A stretch of 64,000 nucleotides of DNA from VGTK01 sp046327915. GTDB lineage: Bacteria > Desulfobacterota > Binatia > UBA12015. The position numbers were made by a program, and so were the translations under genes. The stretch is taken from NCBI GenBank assembly GCA_046327915.1, contig JAXLXO010000012.1, positions 62,001 through 126,000 on the forward strand, read 5' to 3'. Of this stretch, positions 33,652 through 45,708 are shown in pieces; position 1 is the stretch's first letter, and the number at the start of each line of letters is the position of its first letter. The notes below the pieces were generated by a model. It did no database searches. It was not told where the DNA came from and worked only from the letters and a program-made list of their open reading frames with translations.

Positions 33652-34143
33652 ATGGGCAGCAAGCACGTTTCCGAAATCGTCATGGACCTGGTCGAGCCGA
33701 TCGCGAACGATCGCGGGCTCGATCTCGTCGACGTCGAGTACCAGCCACACGGCCGGCACTCGGTGCTGCGCCTGTACCTCGACCGCCCCGGCGGCATCAG
33801 CCTGGACGACCTCGCGGACGTCAGCCGCGAGGTGAGCGACGTGCTCGACGCGCACGATGCGGTGCCCGGGCAGTACACGCTCGAGTGCTCTTCGCCGGGC
33901 GTCAACCGTCGCCTGCGCAAGCCGGAGGACTTCGTCCGCTTCTGCGGCAAGTCGGTCCGCGTCCGCACGTCCACACCCATCGCCGGCTCGCGCAACTTTG
34001 CCGGTCTCCTGCTGGCCGCCGACGCGGACAACATCGAGATCGAGGACGAGTCCCGGGGTCGTCTCGCCGTCCCGCTGCGCGCCATCGAGCGCGCACACTA
34101 CGAGCACGACTTCGCGGACGATCTTCGCGGCGGGCGATCCTGA
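33652..34143 (+). CDS. rimP: ribosome maturation factor RimP
   Basis: RimP helps 30S subunit maturation. The 163-residue protein shows the N-terminal domain VEPIANDRGLDLVDVEYQ, VLRLYLDRPGGISLDDLADVSREVS and the family's best mark YTLECSSPGVNRRLRKPEDF, then the C-terminal SH3-like domain. The ATG at 33652 has GGGGGCGAG upstream; an ATG six codons earlier (33634) is also possible. It is first gene of the rimP-nusA-ylxR-infB-rbfA-truB-rpsO-pnp run. Confidence 0.94.
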   Translation: MGSKHVSEIVMDLVEPIANDRGLDLVDVEYQPHGRHSVLRLYLDRPGGISLDDLADVSREVSDVLDAHDAVPGQYTLECSSPGVNRRLRKPEDFVRFCGKSVRVRTSTPIAGSRNFAGLLLAADADNIEIEDESRGRLAVPLRAIERAHYEHDFADDLRGGRS

Positions 34144-34168
34144 GGAGCCCCAGGAGGGAAGCCATCTT

Positions 34169-35584
34169 ATGGACGCACAGCTCAGTCGCGTGATCGAGCA
34201 GGTCAGCAAGGAAAAGCAGATCGATCGCGAGGTCATCATCGAGGCGATCGAAGGCGCCATGCTGCAGGCGGCGAAGCGCCAGTTCGGGCTCAACCGCCAG
34301 ATCGAGGCCAAGTACAATCTCGAGATCGGCGAGGTCGAGCTGTTCGAGATCAAGCGCGTGGTCGACGTCGTCGCCGAGCCCGACAGCGAGATCACGCTCG
34401 AGCAGGCGCGCGCCGAGTACGACGAGGAGGCCGAGGTCGGCGACGAGTTCCTCGCCAAGCTGCCCAAGCCCGACGGCCGCATCGCCGCGCAGGCCGCGAA
34501 GCAGGCGATCATCCAGAAGGTCCGCGACGCCGAGCGCGAGCTCATCTACAACGAGTTCAAGGACCGCAAGGGCGAGATCTTCTCGGGCATCGTGCAGCGC
34601 TTCGAGAAGAAGAACATCATCGTCAATCTCGGGCGCACCGACGCGATCCTGCCCGAGAAGGAACAGATCCCGCGCGAGCGCTACCGCCAGGGCGACCGCA
34701 TCCGCGCGTACATCTTCGACGTCGATCTCACGGCCAAGGGCCCGCAGATCGTGCTGTCGCGCACGCACCCGAACCTGCTGATCGAGCTGTTCCGCCAGGA
34801 AGTGCCCGAGATCTACGAGGGCATCGTCGAGGTGAAGGCAGCGGTGCGCGAGCCCGGCGGCCGTGCGAAGATCGCCGTGGTGTCGCACGACCGCGACGTC
34901 GATCCGGTCGGGGCCTGCGTCGGCATGCGCGGAACGCGCGTCCAGGCCGTCGTGCAGGAGCTGCGCGGCGAGAAGATCGACATCATCCACTACACGCCGG
35001 ACCCGGCGGAATTCGTGTGCCGCGCGCTGGCGCCTGCGAAGGTGTCGAAGATCATCCTCGACGAGGAGGATCACGCGATGGAGGTGATCGTCCCCGACGA
35101 TCAGCTCTCGCTCGCGATCGGCAAGAAGGGTCAGAACGTCACCCTCGCATCGCGGCTCACCGGCTGGCGTCTCGACGTGCGCGGCGAGGCGGAGGCCGAC
35201 GAGGAGGCGCGTCGCGCGCGTGCGTCGCTGACCGGAATCCCGGGCGTGAGCGACGTGACGGCCGAGCTGCTGATGCAGCACGGCTTCAAGTCCGCCGAGG
35301 AGATCGCGGAGTCGGACGAAGAGTCGCTGGCCGAGGTCGAGGGCATCGGCCCCGAGCGCGTGGTCGGCATCCTCGAGGCGGCGCGTCGGCACGTCGAGGA
35401 GAAGCGCGCCCAGGAGGCCGAGGCCGAGCGCGAGGCGGCGGCGCTGCGCGAGGCCGAGGCACAGGCGGCGCTCGACAGCGGCGAGCTGATCGGCGGCGAC
35501 GACGACTTCGCTTCGGAGCCCGCGAGCGCGGGCGAGGATCACGCGGCTCTCGACGCGATCTCGGGGAGCAAGGAAGAAGCTTGA
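34169..35584 (+). CDS. nusA: transcription termination/antitermination factor NusA
   Basis: NusA binds RNA polymerase and controls pausing and termination. The 471-residue protein has the N-terminal polymerase-binding domain (KQIDREVIIEAIEGAMLQA), an S1 domain (FSGIVQRFEKKNIIVNLG), two KH domains (VGACVGMRGTRVQAVVQEL and LSLAIGKKGQNVTLASRLTG) and a helix-hairpin-helix segment (IEGIGPERV-like: VEGIGPERVVGILEAARR). An acidic, Ala/Glu-rich tail follows. CAGGAGGGA precedes the ATG. The stop overlaps the ylxR start in a TTGA. Confidence 0.97.
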   Translation: MDAQLSRVIEQVSKEKQIDREVIIEAIEGAMLQAAKRQFGLNRQIEAKYNLEIGEVELFEIKRVVDVVAEPDSEITLEQARAEYDEEAEVGDEFLAKLPKPDGRIAAQAAKQAIIQKVRDAERELIYNEFKDRKGEIFSGIVQRFEKKNIIVNLGRTDAILPEKEQIPRERYRQGDRIRAYIFDVDLTAKGPQIVLSRTHPNLLIELFRQEVPEIYEGIVEVKAAVREPGGRAKIAVVSHDRDVDPVGACVGMRGTRVQAVVQELRGEKIDIIHYTPDPAEFVCRALAPAKVSKIILDEEDHAMEVIVPDDQLSLAIGKKGQNVTLASRLTGWRLDVRGEAEADEEARRARASLTGIPGVSDVTAELLMQHGFKSAEEIAESDEESLAEVEGIGPERVVGILEAARRHVEEKRAQEAEAEREAAALREAEAQAALDSGELIGGDDDFASEPASAGEDHAALDAISGSKEEA

Positions 35585-35868
35585 GACCGGCCCACGTCTC
35601 CGTTCGCACGTGTGCCGGCTGCGGCCAGCGTGCACCACGCGACGTTCTCCGGCGCATCGCACTCGATGCGCGCGGCGGCATCGAGTGGCGGGACCGTGGT
35701 GGCAGGGGTACGTATCTGCACGATGACGAGGGCTGTGCGCGCGCCTTCGCCGGAGGGAAGCCCGTGCTGCGCGGGTTGCGTGCGCGGGTGAACAGACAGG
35801 CGCGGGAAAACCTCCTTGCATCCGGAGCGGCTGTCGAGCTCGGGTTGGGGAACGCGAGAAGGATCTAA
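35581..35868 (+). CDS. ylxR: YlxR family RNA/nucleoid-associated protein
   Basis: A 95-residue YlxR/DUF448 protein, typically placed between nusA and infB as here. It has the diagnostic RTCAGCGQRAPRDVLRRIALD and GRGTYLHDDEGCARAF, with three cysteines. The family binds RNA or DNA, and its function differs among species. The start is a rare TTG overlapping the nusA stop, with AAGGAAGAAG upstream. Confidence 0.87.
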   Translation: MRPAHVSVRTCAGCGQRAPRDVLRRIALDARGGIEWRDRGGRGTYLHDDEGCARAFAGGKPVLRGLRARVNRQARENLLASGAAVELGLGNARRI

Positions 35869-35872
35869 GAGT

Positions 35873-38697
<2,825 letters not shown>

Positions 38698-38701
<4 letters not shown>

Positions 38702-39150
38702 CGAAGGGGCGCTCCGGGAAACGTCCACCGCAGCGGGGGGCCGCCGGTGGCGTCCGGCGCGCCGATCGTGTGGGGGCGGAGATCCAGCGCATCCTCTCGG
38801 AGGAGCTGCTGCATCGCGTGCGAGATCCGCGCGTCGCGCACGTGACCATCACGCGCGTGCGGATGAACGACGACCTGCGGCTCGCGCGCGTCTGGTTCAC
38901 CCTGCTCGAAGTGGGCGAGGGGGACCGGAACGAGGCCCTGCGTGGGCTCGAGAGCGCGATGCCGTACCTGCGTCGCACCGTCGCCGGTGATCTCGGACTG
39001 CGGCACGCTCCCGAGCTCGCGTTCGCCTACGACGAGGACCTCGCCAACGCACGTCGCATCGACTCGCTGCTGAAGGGGCTGCGCCCGCACGATGCGCCCG
39101 ACGCGTCTCCGGAGGGAGAGGACGAGGACGACGAGGGCGATCGTGGCTGA
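38698..39150 (+). CDS. rbfA: ribosome-binding factor A
   Basis: RbfA binds the 30S subunit in late maturation and cold adaptation. The 150-residue protein has the KH-like fold: RADRVGAEIQRILSEELL, VRDPRVAHVTITRVRMNDDL and LRRTVAGDLGLRHAPELAFAYDE. An acidic tail (SPEGEDEDDEGDRG) ends it. The start is a TTG overlapping the infB stop. The end overlaps the truB start by 8 bp. Confidence 0.93.
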
Positions 39151-40051
39151 CGGCATCCTGCTCGTCGACAAGCCGGGCGGCATCACGTCGGCGGGTGTGG
39201 TCCGCGACGTGAAGCGCGCACATCGTCTGAAGAGCATCGGACATCTCGGCACGCTCGATCCGATGGCGACCGGGCTGCTCCCGCTCTGCATCGGCGACGG
39301 CACCAAGATCGCGCAGTTCCTCGGTGCCGAGGAGAAGGCGTACGAGGGGACGATCCGCCTCGGCATCGCCACCGACACGCTCGACGTCGAGGGGCAGGTC
39401 GTCGAGACGGCTCCGGTTCCCGAAGGCTTCGCCGCACGACTCGAGGAGGTGGCCGCCGCTCTGCGCGGTCCGGGTGAGCAGCTGCCGCCGATGTACTCCG
39501 CGGTGAAGATCGCCGGGCGGAAGCTGTACGAGCACGCCCGCGAGGGCGAGACCGTCGAGCGGAAGCCGCGCCCGGTGGTGATCCACGAGCTGTCGCTCGA
39601 GCCCGACGCCGCGCCGGACACGATCCGGTTCGCGGTCCACTGCTCGAAGGGCACGTACGTCCGGGTGCTCGCCGAGGACGTCGCGCGCGCGCTCGGCACC
39701 GTCGGGACGCTGGCGAGCCTGCGCCGGACCCGCTTCGGCGCGTTCGACGTGGCCGAGGCCCACCCGCTGGCCGACCTGGTCGCGCGACCGGCGGGGGACC
39801 TGCCGGTCCTCGACCCGCTGTCGGCCCTGCGCGGCGTACGGAGGATTCCGGTCGCGGCCGCGCAGGCGTGCGCGATCGCCAGCGGTCAGCGCGGCGTGCT
39901 GGCGCGCCTCGAGCCCCCGGCCGGAGGGGAAGGGCTCGCGACCCTGCTGGCGCCCAACGGCGGCCTGCTGGCCGTAATCGAGGCCGACGAGGGGCGGTGG
40001 ACGCTGCGGCGCGTGCTGATGCCGGAAGCGAGTCAGCTTTACAGGTCCTGA
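39143..40051 (+). CDS. truB: tRNA pseudouridine-55 synthase
   Basis: TruB makes Ψ55 in the T loop of tRNAs. The 302-residue protein starts VADGILLVDKPGGITSAGVV. It has the catalytic Asp in IGHLGTLDPMATGLLPLCIG, KAYEGTIRLGIATDTLD and CSKGTYVRVLAEDVARAL. The C-terminal PUA-like region is shorter and Arg/Leu-rich. The GTG start lies inside the end of rbfA. The stop lies within the 5' arm of a hairpin before rpsO. Confidence 0.95.
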   Translation: MADGILLVDKPGGITSAGVVRDVKRAHRLKSIGHLGTLDPMATGLLPLCIGDGTKIAQFLGAEEKAYEGTIRLGIATDTLDVEGQVVETAPVPEGFAARLEEVAAALRGPGEQLPPMYSAVKIAGRKLYEHAREGETVERKPRPVVIHELSLEPDAAPDTIRFAVHCSKGTYVRVLAEDVARALGTVGTLASLRRTRFGAFDVAEAHPLADLVARPAGDLPVLDPLSALRGVRRIPVAAAQACAIASGQRGVLARLEPPAGGEGLATLLAPNGGLLAVIEADEGRWTLRRVLMPEASQLYRS

Positions 40052-40075
40052 CCCGGGTGTTAACGGAGCGGGTCA
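40049..40075 (+). promoter_or_regulatory. rpsO leader hairpin
   Basis: TGACCCG (40049-40055) pairs with CGGGTCA (40069-40075) around a 13-nt loop; the truB stop codon is in the 5' arm. The hairpin sits just before the rpsO Shine-Dalgarno sequence. S15 of many bacteria represses its own mRNA through leader structures; a similar site here is inference. Confidence 0.35.
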
Positions 40076-40095
40076 ACGAAAACGGAGGAAGAACA

Positions 40096-40365
40096 GTGGC
40101 GTTAGCCGCGGTACGTAAACGCGAGTTGGTCGAGAGCTTCCGGTCCCACGACAAGGACACGGGCTCCTCGGAGGTGCAGATCGCCCTCCTGAGTGAACGG
40201 ATCAGCTACCTGACCGAGCACCAGAAGAAGCATGCGAAGGATCACGCCTCGCAGCGCGGCCTGGTCATGCTGGTCGGGCAGAGGCGTCGGCTCCTCGACT
40301 ATCTGAAGAGGACGGCCCCAGAGCGGTACAAGCAGCTCATCGAAAGGCTCGGCCTGCGCAAGTAG
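40096..40365 (+). CDS. rpsO: 30S ribosomal protein S15
   Basis: An 89-residue S15 with the typical helices: ESFRSHDKDTGSSEVQIALLSERI, LTEHQKKHAKDHASQRGL and LVGQRRRLLDYLKR, ending YKQLIERLGLRK. It binds the central domain of 16S rRNA. The start is a GTG with CGGAGGAAGAA upstream. The rpsO-pnp pair is the usual order. Confidence 0.97.
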   Translation: MALAAVRKRELVESFRSHDKDTGSSEVQIALLSERISYLTEHQKKHAKDHASQRGLVMLVGQRRRLLDYLKRTAPERYKQLIERLGLRK

Positions 40366-40400
40366 GCCGACGCCGCCGCTGAGAATACTTCCCGCTTTGG

Positions 40401-40423
40401 TCATGGGCGCTGGACGCCCGTGA
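40401..40423 (+). promoter_or_regulatory. hairpin between rpsO and pnp
   Basis: TCATGGGCG (40401-40409) pairs with CGCCCGTGA (40415-40423, one G-T pair) around a 5-nt loop, 15 bases before the pnp ATG. In E. coli a hairpin at this place is cut by RNase III and allows PNPase to control its own mRNA; an equivalent role here is inferred from position only. Confidence 0.4.
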
Positions 40424-40438
40424 CGTACGGAGATCTGT

Positions 40439-42532
40439 ATGGAGCCCAAGGTAGTAGAGTGCGAGCTGGCGGGTAGACGATTCTCGATCGAGACCGGCCG
40501 ACTTGCGAAGCAGGCGGGCGGCGCGGCGTTCGTCCGGTACGGCGACACCGTCGTCCTGGTCACCGCGACCGCTCAGGCGAGTGCGCGCGAGAACGTCGAC
40601 TTCCTGCCTCTCACGGTGGATTATCAGGAGAAGACGTTCGCGGCGGGCAAGATCCCGGGCGGCTTCTTCAAGCGCGAGGGCAAGCCGTCGGAGAAGGAGG
40701 TCCTGACCTCCCGCCTCATCGACCGCCCCTGCCGCCCGCTGTTCCCGGAGGGCTGGCACTCGGAGACGCAGATCGTCGCGACCGTTCTGTCGGCCGAGAA
40801 GGACTGCGATCCCGACATGGTCGCGCTTTGCGGCGCGTCCGCGGCGCTCACGGTGTCGGACATCCCGTTCGCGGGTCCGATCGCCGGCATCCGCGTCGGC
40901 CGCGTCGACGGCAAGTTCGTCTTCAACCCGACCGCCGAGCAGCTCGAGAAGAGCGACATCAACCTGATCGTCGCCGGCAGCCGTGACGCGATCGTGATGG
41001 TCGAGGGCGGCGCGAAGATCGTCCCCGACGACATCATGCTCGAGGCGCTGTTCGCGGCGCACGAGGCGCTGCAGCCGATCATCGACCTGCAGCTGAAGCT
41101 GCAGAAGGAAGTCGGCAAGACCAAGCGCCCGAACCCCGTGCTCCCCGAGCCGGGCAAGCTGCAGGCGCGCGTGCGCGAGGTCGCGGGACCGCTCTGCAAG
41201 GAGGCGCTCGCCACCACCGCGAAGCTCGAGCGCTACGCCAAGTTCGACGAGGCGAAGGCCGCGACCAAGGCGGCGCTGGCCGCCGAGTTCCCGGAGCAGG
41301 AGAAGGCGATCAGCGAGGCGTTCGGCGACCTCAAGTACGACGCCGTCCGCAGCATGATCGTCAATGACAAGAAGCGCCTCGACGGTCGCGGCCTGGCCGA
41401 CATCCGTCCGATCTGGATCGACCTCGGACTGCTGCCGCGCGCGCACGGCTCGGCGGTGTTCACCCGCGGCGAGACGCAGGCGCTGGTCACGACCACGCTC
41501 GGCACGTCGGCCGATCAGCAGCGCATCGACTCCCTGCTCGGCGAGAGCAAGAAGACGTTCATGCTGCACTACAACTTCCCGCCGTTCTCGGTCGGTGAGG
41601 TGAAGTTCCTGCGCGGCCCAAGCCGGCGCGACGTCGGTCACGGAGCGCTCGCCGAGCGCGCGCTGACCCCGGTCCTGCCCGGCGACGAGTTCCCGTACAC
41701 GATTCGCATCGTGTCGGAGATCCTCGAGTCGAACGGCTCGTCGTCGATGGCGACGGTCTGCGGCGGCGCGCTGTCGCTGCTCGACGCGGGCGCCAAGATC
41801 AAGGCGCCGGTCGCGGGCATCGCGATGGGTCTGATCAAGGAAGGCAACAAGTTCGCCATCCTGTCCGACATCCTCGGCGACGAGGACCATCTCGGCGACA
41901 TGGACTTCAAGGTCGCCGGCACGGCCGAGGGCGTCACCGCCCTGCAGATGGACATCAAGATCCAGGGCCTGACGCGCGAGGTCATGAAGGCCGCGCTCGA
42001 GCAGGCGAAGGCCGGACGTCTGCACATCCTCGGCGAGATGAACAAGGCGATCGCGGCACCGCGCGAGACCCTGTCGGACTACGCGCCGCGGATCACCACG
42101 ATCAAGATCAACAAGGAGAAGATCCGCGACGTCATCGGACCCGGTGGCAAGGTGATCCGTGCGCTGGTCGAGGAGACCGGCTGCACGATCGACATCGAGG
42201 ACGACGGCACGGTTTCCGTCGCTTCGACCGACGCCGCTTCGATGAAGAAGGCGATCGACCGCATCCTCGGCATCACCGCCGAGGCCGAGGTCGGCCGGAT
42301 CTACGAAGGCAAGGTCCGCAAGATCGTCGACTTCGGGGCGTTCGTGGAGATCATGCCGGGCACCGATGGTCTGCTGCACATCTCGCAGATCTCGAAGGAG
42401 CGCATCCGCGCCGTCACGGACGTCCTCAAGGAGGGCGACCAGGTGCGTGTGAAGGTCCTCGAGGTGGACCGTTCCGGCAAGATCCGTCTGTCGCGCCGCG
42501 AGGCGATGGCGGACGACGGCGTCGAGGAGTAG
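40439..42532 (+). CDS. pnp: polyribonucleotide nucleotidyltransferase
   Basis: PNPase degrades RNA 3' to 5' with phosphate. The 697-residue protein has two RNase PH domains, the first with FFKREGKPSEKEVLTSRLIDRPCRPLF split around residues 75-105, the second with RGETQALVTTTLG and GGALSLLDAG. A KH domain (IRDVIGPGGKVIRALVEETG) and an S1 domain (YEGKVRKIVDFGAFVEIMPG) complete it. The length is standard and no key segment is missing. Confidence 0.97.
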   Translation: MEPKVVECELAGRRFSIETGRLAKQAGGAAFVRYGDTVVLVTATAQASARENVDFLPLTVDYQEKTFAAGKIPGGFFKREGKPSEKEVLTSRLIDRPCRPLFPEGWHSETQIVATVLSAEKDCDPDMVALCGASAALTVSDIPFAGPIAGIRVGRVDGKFVFNPTAEQLEKSDINLIVAGSRDAIVMVEGGAKIVPDDIMLEALFAAHEALQPIIDLQLKLQKEVGKTKRPNPVLPEPGKLQARVREVAGPLCKEALATTAKLERYAKFDEAKAATKAALAAEFPEQEKAISEAFGDLKYDAVRSMIVNDKKRLDGRGLADIRPIWIDLGLLPRAHGSAVFTRGETQALVTTTLGTSADQQRIDSLLGESKKTFMLHYNFPPFSVGEVKFLRGPSRRDVGHGALAERALTPVLPGDEFPYTIRIVSEILESNGSSSMATVCGGALSLLDAGAKIKAPVAGIAMGLIKEGNKFAILSDILGDEDHLGDMDFKVAGTAEGVTALQMDIKIQGLTREVMKAALEQAKAGRLHILGEMNKAIAAPRETLSDYAPRITTIKINKEKIRDVIGPGGKVIRALVEETGCTIDIEDDGTVSVASTDAASMKKAIDRILGITAEAEVGRIYEGKVRKIVDFGAFVEIMPGTDGLLHISQISKERIRAVTDVLKEGDQVRVKVLEVDRSGKIRLSRREAMADDGVEE

Positions 42533-42541
42533 AAGAGCAAC

Positions 42542-43822
42542 GTGGGGAGCCTCGGTGATCCGAGCGCGGTTCGGAAGAGCGTCCTGCCCAACGGGATCCG
42601 CGTTCTCACCGAGGCCCTTCCGCAGTTCACTTCGGCCACCCTGGGCATCTGGGTGGAGAACGGCTCGGCCTACGAGTCGCCGGAGCTGAACGGCATCTCG
42701 CATTTCCTCGAGCACATCTTCTTCAAGGGCACCGAGAGGCGCTCCGCGAAGGAGATCGCCGAGGCGATCGACGGGGTGGGTGGCATTCTCAACGCCTTCA
42801 CGGGCAAGGAATACACCTGCTACTACGCGAAGGTCCTCCGCGAGGACCTTCCGCTCGCCCTCGACGTCCTGTCGGATCTGTTCCTGCACTCCACGTTCCC
42901 CGAGGAGGAGATCGAGCGCGAGCGCGGCGTGATCCTGTCGGAGATCCTCGAATCCGAGGACACTCCCGACGATCACATCCACGTCGTGTTCGACCGTGCG
43001 TTCTGGCCCGGCCATCCGCTGTCGCTGCCGATCACCGGCACGGCGCAGACGGTCTCGGGCATGAAGCGCGAGCACTTCCTGCGGTTCCTCTCCGAGCGCT
43101 ACCGCCCGGACCGGATCCTGATCTGCGCGGCCGGTGCGGTCGATCACGACTGGCTGGTCGAGCAGATCGGTGCGGCGTTCGGGCATCTCTCGGGAACGAC
43201 GCCGGCCGTCGCGGTGACCGAGCCGTCGCCGAAGCCGGCGCTGTCGCTCATCGAGCGCGATCTCGAGCAGGTACAGATGGTCCTCGGTGTTCCGGGCCTG
43301 CGCCACACCGACGATCGCCGCTACGCGGCCTACGTGATGAACACGGCACTCGGCGGCGGCATGAGCTCGCGCCTCTTCCAGGAGGTCCGCGAGAAGCGCG
43401 GCAAGGCATACTCGATCTCGTCGTTCCTCGCCGCGTTCCGGAATACCGGCTACCTGGCGGTCAACGCGGGCCTCGGTGCGGACTCGGTGGTCGAGGTGAT
43501 CGAGGTCGTGCGCGAAGAGCTCGGCAAGCTCGTGCGCGAAGGGCTCGAGGCCGGTGAGCTCGCGCGTGCGAAGAGCCAGATCAAGGGCACCATCCTGCTG
43601 AGCCTCGAGAGCAGCGAGAGCCGCATGTCGCGCGTCGCGAAGAACGAGATGTACTTCGGGCGCAACATCGAGCCGTCCGAGGTCGCGGACGCGATCACCC
43701 GCGTGTCGCACGACGACGTCGTTGCCCTGTCGCGCGAGCTGTTCTCGGGCCGCATGAGCGTCGCGCTGCTGGGCGACGTCGGCCAGGTCGCGATCGACGA
43801 CGCCCTGCTGTCGCCCGCGTAG
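42542..43822 (+). CDS. M16 family zinc peptidase
   Basis: A 426-residue insulinase-type peptidase of the single-subunit, mitochondrial-processing-peptidase-like kind often encoded after pnp. The inverted zinc motif HFLEH is in NGISHFLEHIFFKGT (about residues 53-67), with the third Glu ligand expected near 135. The R-Y type segment GGGMSSRLFQEVREKRGKAY is also present. No signal peptide is seen, so it acts in the cytoplasm. The GTG start is nine bases after the pnp stop. Substrates are unknown. Confidence 0.93.
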   Translation: MGSLGDPSAVRKSVLPNGIRVLTEALPQFTSATLGIWVENGSAYESPELNGISHFLEHIFFKGTERRSAKEIAEAIDGVGGILNAFTGKEYTCYYAKVLREDLPLALDVLSDLFLHSTFPEEEIERERGVILSEILESEDTPDDHIHVVFDRAFWPGHPLSLPITGTAQTVSGMKREHFLRFLSERYRPDRILICAAGAVDHDWLVEQIGAAFGHLSGTTPAVAVTEPSPKPALSLIERDLEQVQMVLGVPGLRHTDDRRYAAYVMNTALGGGMSSRLFQEVREKRGKAYSISSFLAAFRNTGYLAVNAGLGADSVVEVIEVVREELGKLVREGLEAGELARAKSQIKGTILLSLESSESRMSRVAKNEMYFGRNIEPSEVADAITRVSHDDVVALSRELFSGRMSVALLGDVGQVAIDDALLSPA

Positions 43823-43833
43823 GGAGTCCACGC

Positions 43834-44364
43834 ATGTCAGCGAACCCGGCCGGCCGGGAGACGGTTCGCGTCGTCATCTGGCGCGTGCGCGGCGGAGACC
43901 TGTCGTTGCCCGCGTACATGACGTCGGGTGCGGCCGGATGCGACCTCGCCGCGGATCTCGAGGCGCCGATCACGCTCGCTCCGCTGGGGCGCACGCTGGT
44001 CCCGACCGGCTTCGCGATCGCGCTGCCGCCGGGCTTCGAGGCGCAGGTGCGGCCGCGCAGCGGGCTCGCGCTGCGCGAGGGCGTGACGATCCTGAACGCC
44101 CCGGGAACGATCGACGAGGACTACCGCGGCGAGATCAAGGTCATCCTCGCGAACCTCGGCAACGAGCCGCGAACGATCCAGCCCGGGGACAGGATCGCGC
44201 AGCTCGTGGTCGCGCGCGTCACGCGGGCGGACTGGGATCTCGTCGCCGTGGCCCCCGCGGAGGGCGAGGCCCTCTGGACGGAACGCGGCGCAGGTGGTTT
44301 CGGACATACCGGCGCGCGGACGGACGCGGGGGGCGTCCGGCGCGGCACGGAAGGAGCGTCATGA
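43834..44364 (+). CDS. dut: dUTP diphosphatase
   Basis: Dut hydrolyses dUTP to dUMP, keeping uracil out of DNA and supplying thymidylate synthesis. The 176-residue trimeric-type protein has motif 1 SGAAGCDLAA, motif 2 PRSGLA, motif 3 GTIDEDYRGEIKVIL, motif 4 GDRIAQLV and motif 5 RGAGGFGHTG. About 18 extra residues follow motif 5. It precedes purB with an ATGA overlap. Confidence 0.96.
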   Translation: MSANPAGRETVRVVIWRVRGGDLSLPAYMTSGAAGCDLAADLEAPITLAPLGRTLVPTGFAIALPPGFEAQVRPRSGLALREGVTILNAPGTIDEDYRGEIKVILANLGNEPRTIQPGDRIAQLVVARVTRADWDLVAVAPAEGEALWTERGAGGFGHTGARTDAGGVRRGTEGAS

Positions 44365-45695
44365 TCAGCCGCTACACACGGCCCGAGATGGCCCGCCTGT
44401 GGACCGACGAGCACCGGCTCGGGATCTGGCTCGAGATCGAGATCTCGGTCTGCGAGGCGCTCGCGAAGCGCGGCGTCATCCCGACCGAGGCCGTGCGGGA
44501 CATGCGCGCGAAGGCGAAGGTCGACGCGAAGCGCGTCGCCGAGATCGAGCTCGAGGTGAAGCACGACGTGATCGCCTTCGTCACCGCGGCAGCCGAGAGC
44601 GTCGGCCCGTCGGGACGCTACCTTCACCTCGGCCTCACGTCGTCGGACGTGATCGACACCGCGTTCGCCCTTCAGCTCGTGCACTCGGCGCATCTATTGC
44701 TGCGCGGGCTCGACGGTCTGCTCGCAGCCGTCCGCAAGCTCGCCGATACGTATCGGGACACGCGCATGATCGGGCGCACGCACGGCGTGCACGCGGAGCC
44801 GATCACCTTCGGCGTGAAGGCCGCGAGCTGGTACGCGGAGCTGTGCCGCGGCTTCGAGCGCATCGAGACGGCGCAGCGCGAGATCGCGACGGGCAAGCTC
44901 AGTGGCGCGGTCGGCACCTACGCGCACCTGTCGCCCGACGTCGAGGCGGAAGTGCTGCCGCGCCTCGGTCTCGCCCCGGAGACGGTGGCCACGCAGGTCG
45001 TGCCGCGCGACCGTCACGCGGCCTTCTTCTCGGCGCTGGCGATCGTCGCCGCGTCCATCGAGCGCATCGCGCTCGAGCTGCGGCACCTGCAGCGCACCGA
45101 AGTGCTCGAGGCCGAGGAGCCGTTCACGCGCGGACAGAAGGGCTCGTCCGCGATGCCGCACAAGCGCAACCCATGGATGGCGGAGAACCTGTGCGGTCTC
45201 GCGCGTCTCATCCGCGGATACGCCGGCACGGCGCTCGAGAACGTCGCGCTGTGGCACGAGCGCGACATCAGCCACTCGTCGGTCGAGCGCGTGATCGCGC
45301 CCGATGCGTGCACGGTGCTCGACTTCATGATCGCGCGACTCACCGGCATCCTCGACCGTCTCGTGGTCTATCCCGAGCGCATGGCCGAGAACGCCGCCTG
45401 GTCCGGCGAGCTCGTGTTCTCCGAGAGCGTGCTGCTGGCGCTCGTCGAGGGCGGCGTCGCGCGCGAAGAGGGCTACCGCTGGGTGCAGCGCTGCGCGTTC
45501 GCGGCGCGCGACGAGGGCGGCTCGTTCCGCGAGCTCGTGGGCAAGGACCCCGACATCCGCAAGATCCTCGACGAGAAGCACCTGACCGCCGTGTTCGACC
45601 CGAAGCGGGCGCTCGCCCACACCGGCGCGATCGTCGACCGCGCACTCTCCGTCCGGCCGCGCCTGCCCGAGGCGCCGCCGCTGCTCGACAGCTGA
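44361..45695 (+). CDS. purB: adenylosuccinate lyase
   Basis: PurB removes fumarate from SAICAR and from adenylosuccinate, serving both IMP and AMP synthesis. The 444-residue protein has LGLTSSDVIDTAFALQL, GRTHGVHAEPITFG with the catalytic His, and the fumarase-superfamily signature GSSAMPHKRNP with the mobile-loop Ser. It is first of the contiguous pur genes and is translationally coupled to dut. Confidence 0.97.
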   Translation: MISRYTRPEMARLWTDEHRLGIWLEIEISVCEALAKRGVIPTEAVRDMRAKAKVDAKRVAEIELEVKHDVIAFVTAAAESVGPSGRYLHLGLTSSDVIDTAFALQLVHSAHLLLRGLDGLLAAVRKLADTYRDTRMIGRTHGVHAEPITFGVKAASWYAELCRGFERIETAQREIATGKLSGAVGTYAHLSPDVEAEVLPRLGLAPETVATQVVPRDRHAAFFSALAIVAASIERIALELRHLQRTEVLEAEEPFTRGQKGSSAMPHKRNPWMAENLCGLARLIRGYAGTALENVALWHERDISHSSVERVIAPDACTVLDFMIARLTGILDRLVVYPERMAENAAWSGELVFSESVLLALVEGGVAREEGYRWVQRCAFAARDEGGSFRELVGKDPDIRKILDEKHLTAVFDPKRALAHTGAIVDRALSVRPRLPEAPPLLDS

Positions 45696-45708
45696 GGAGC
45701 CCGATCCC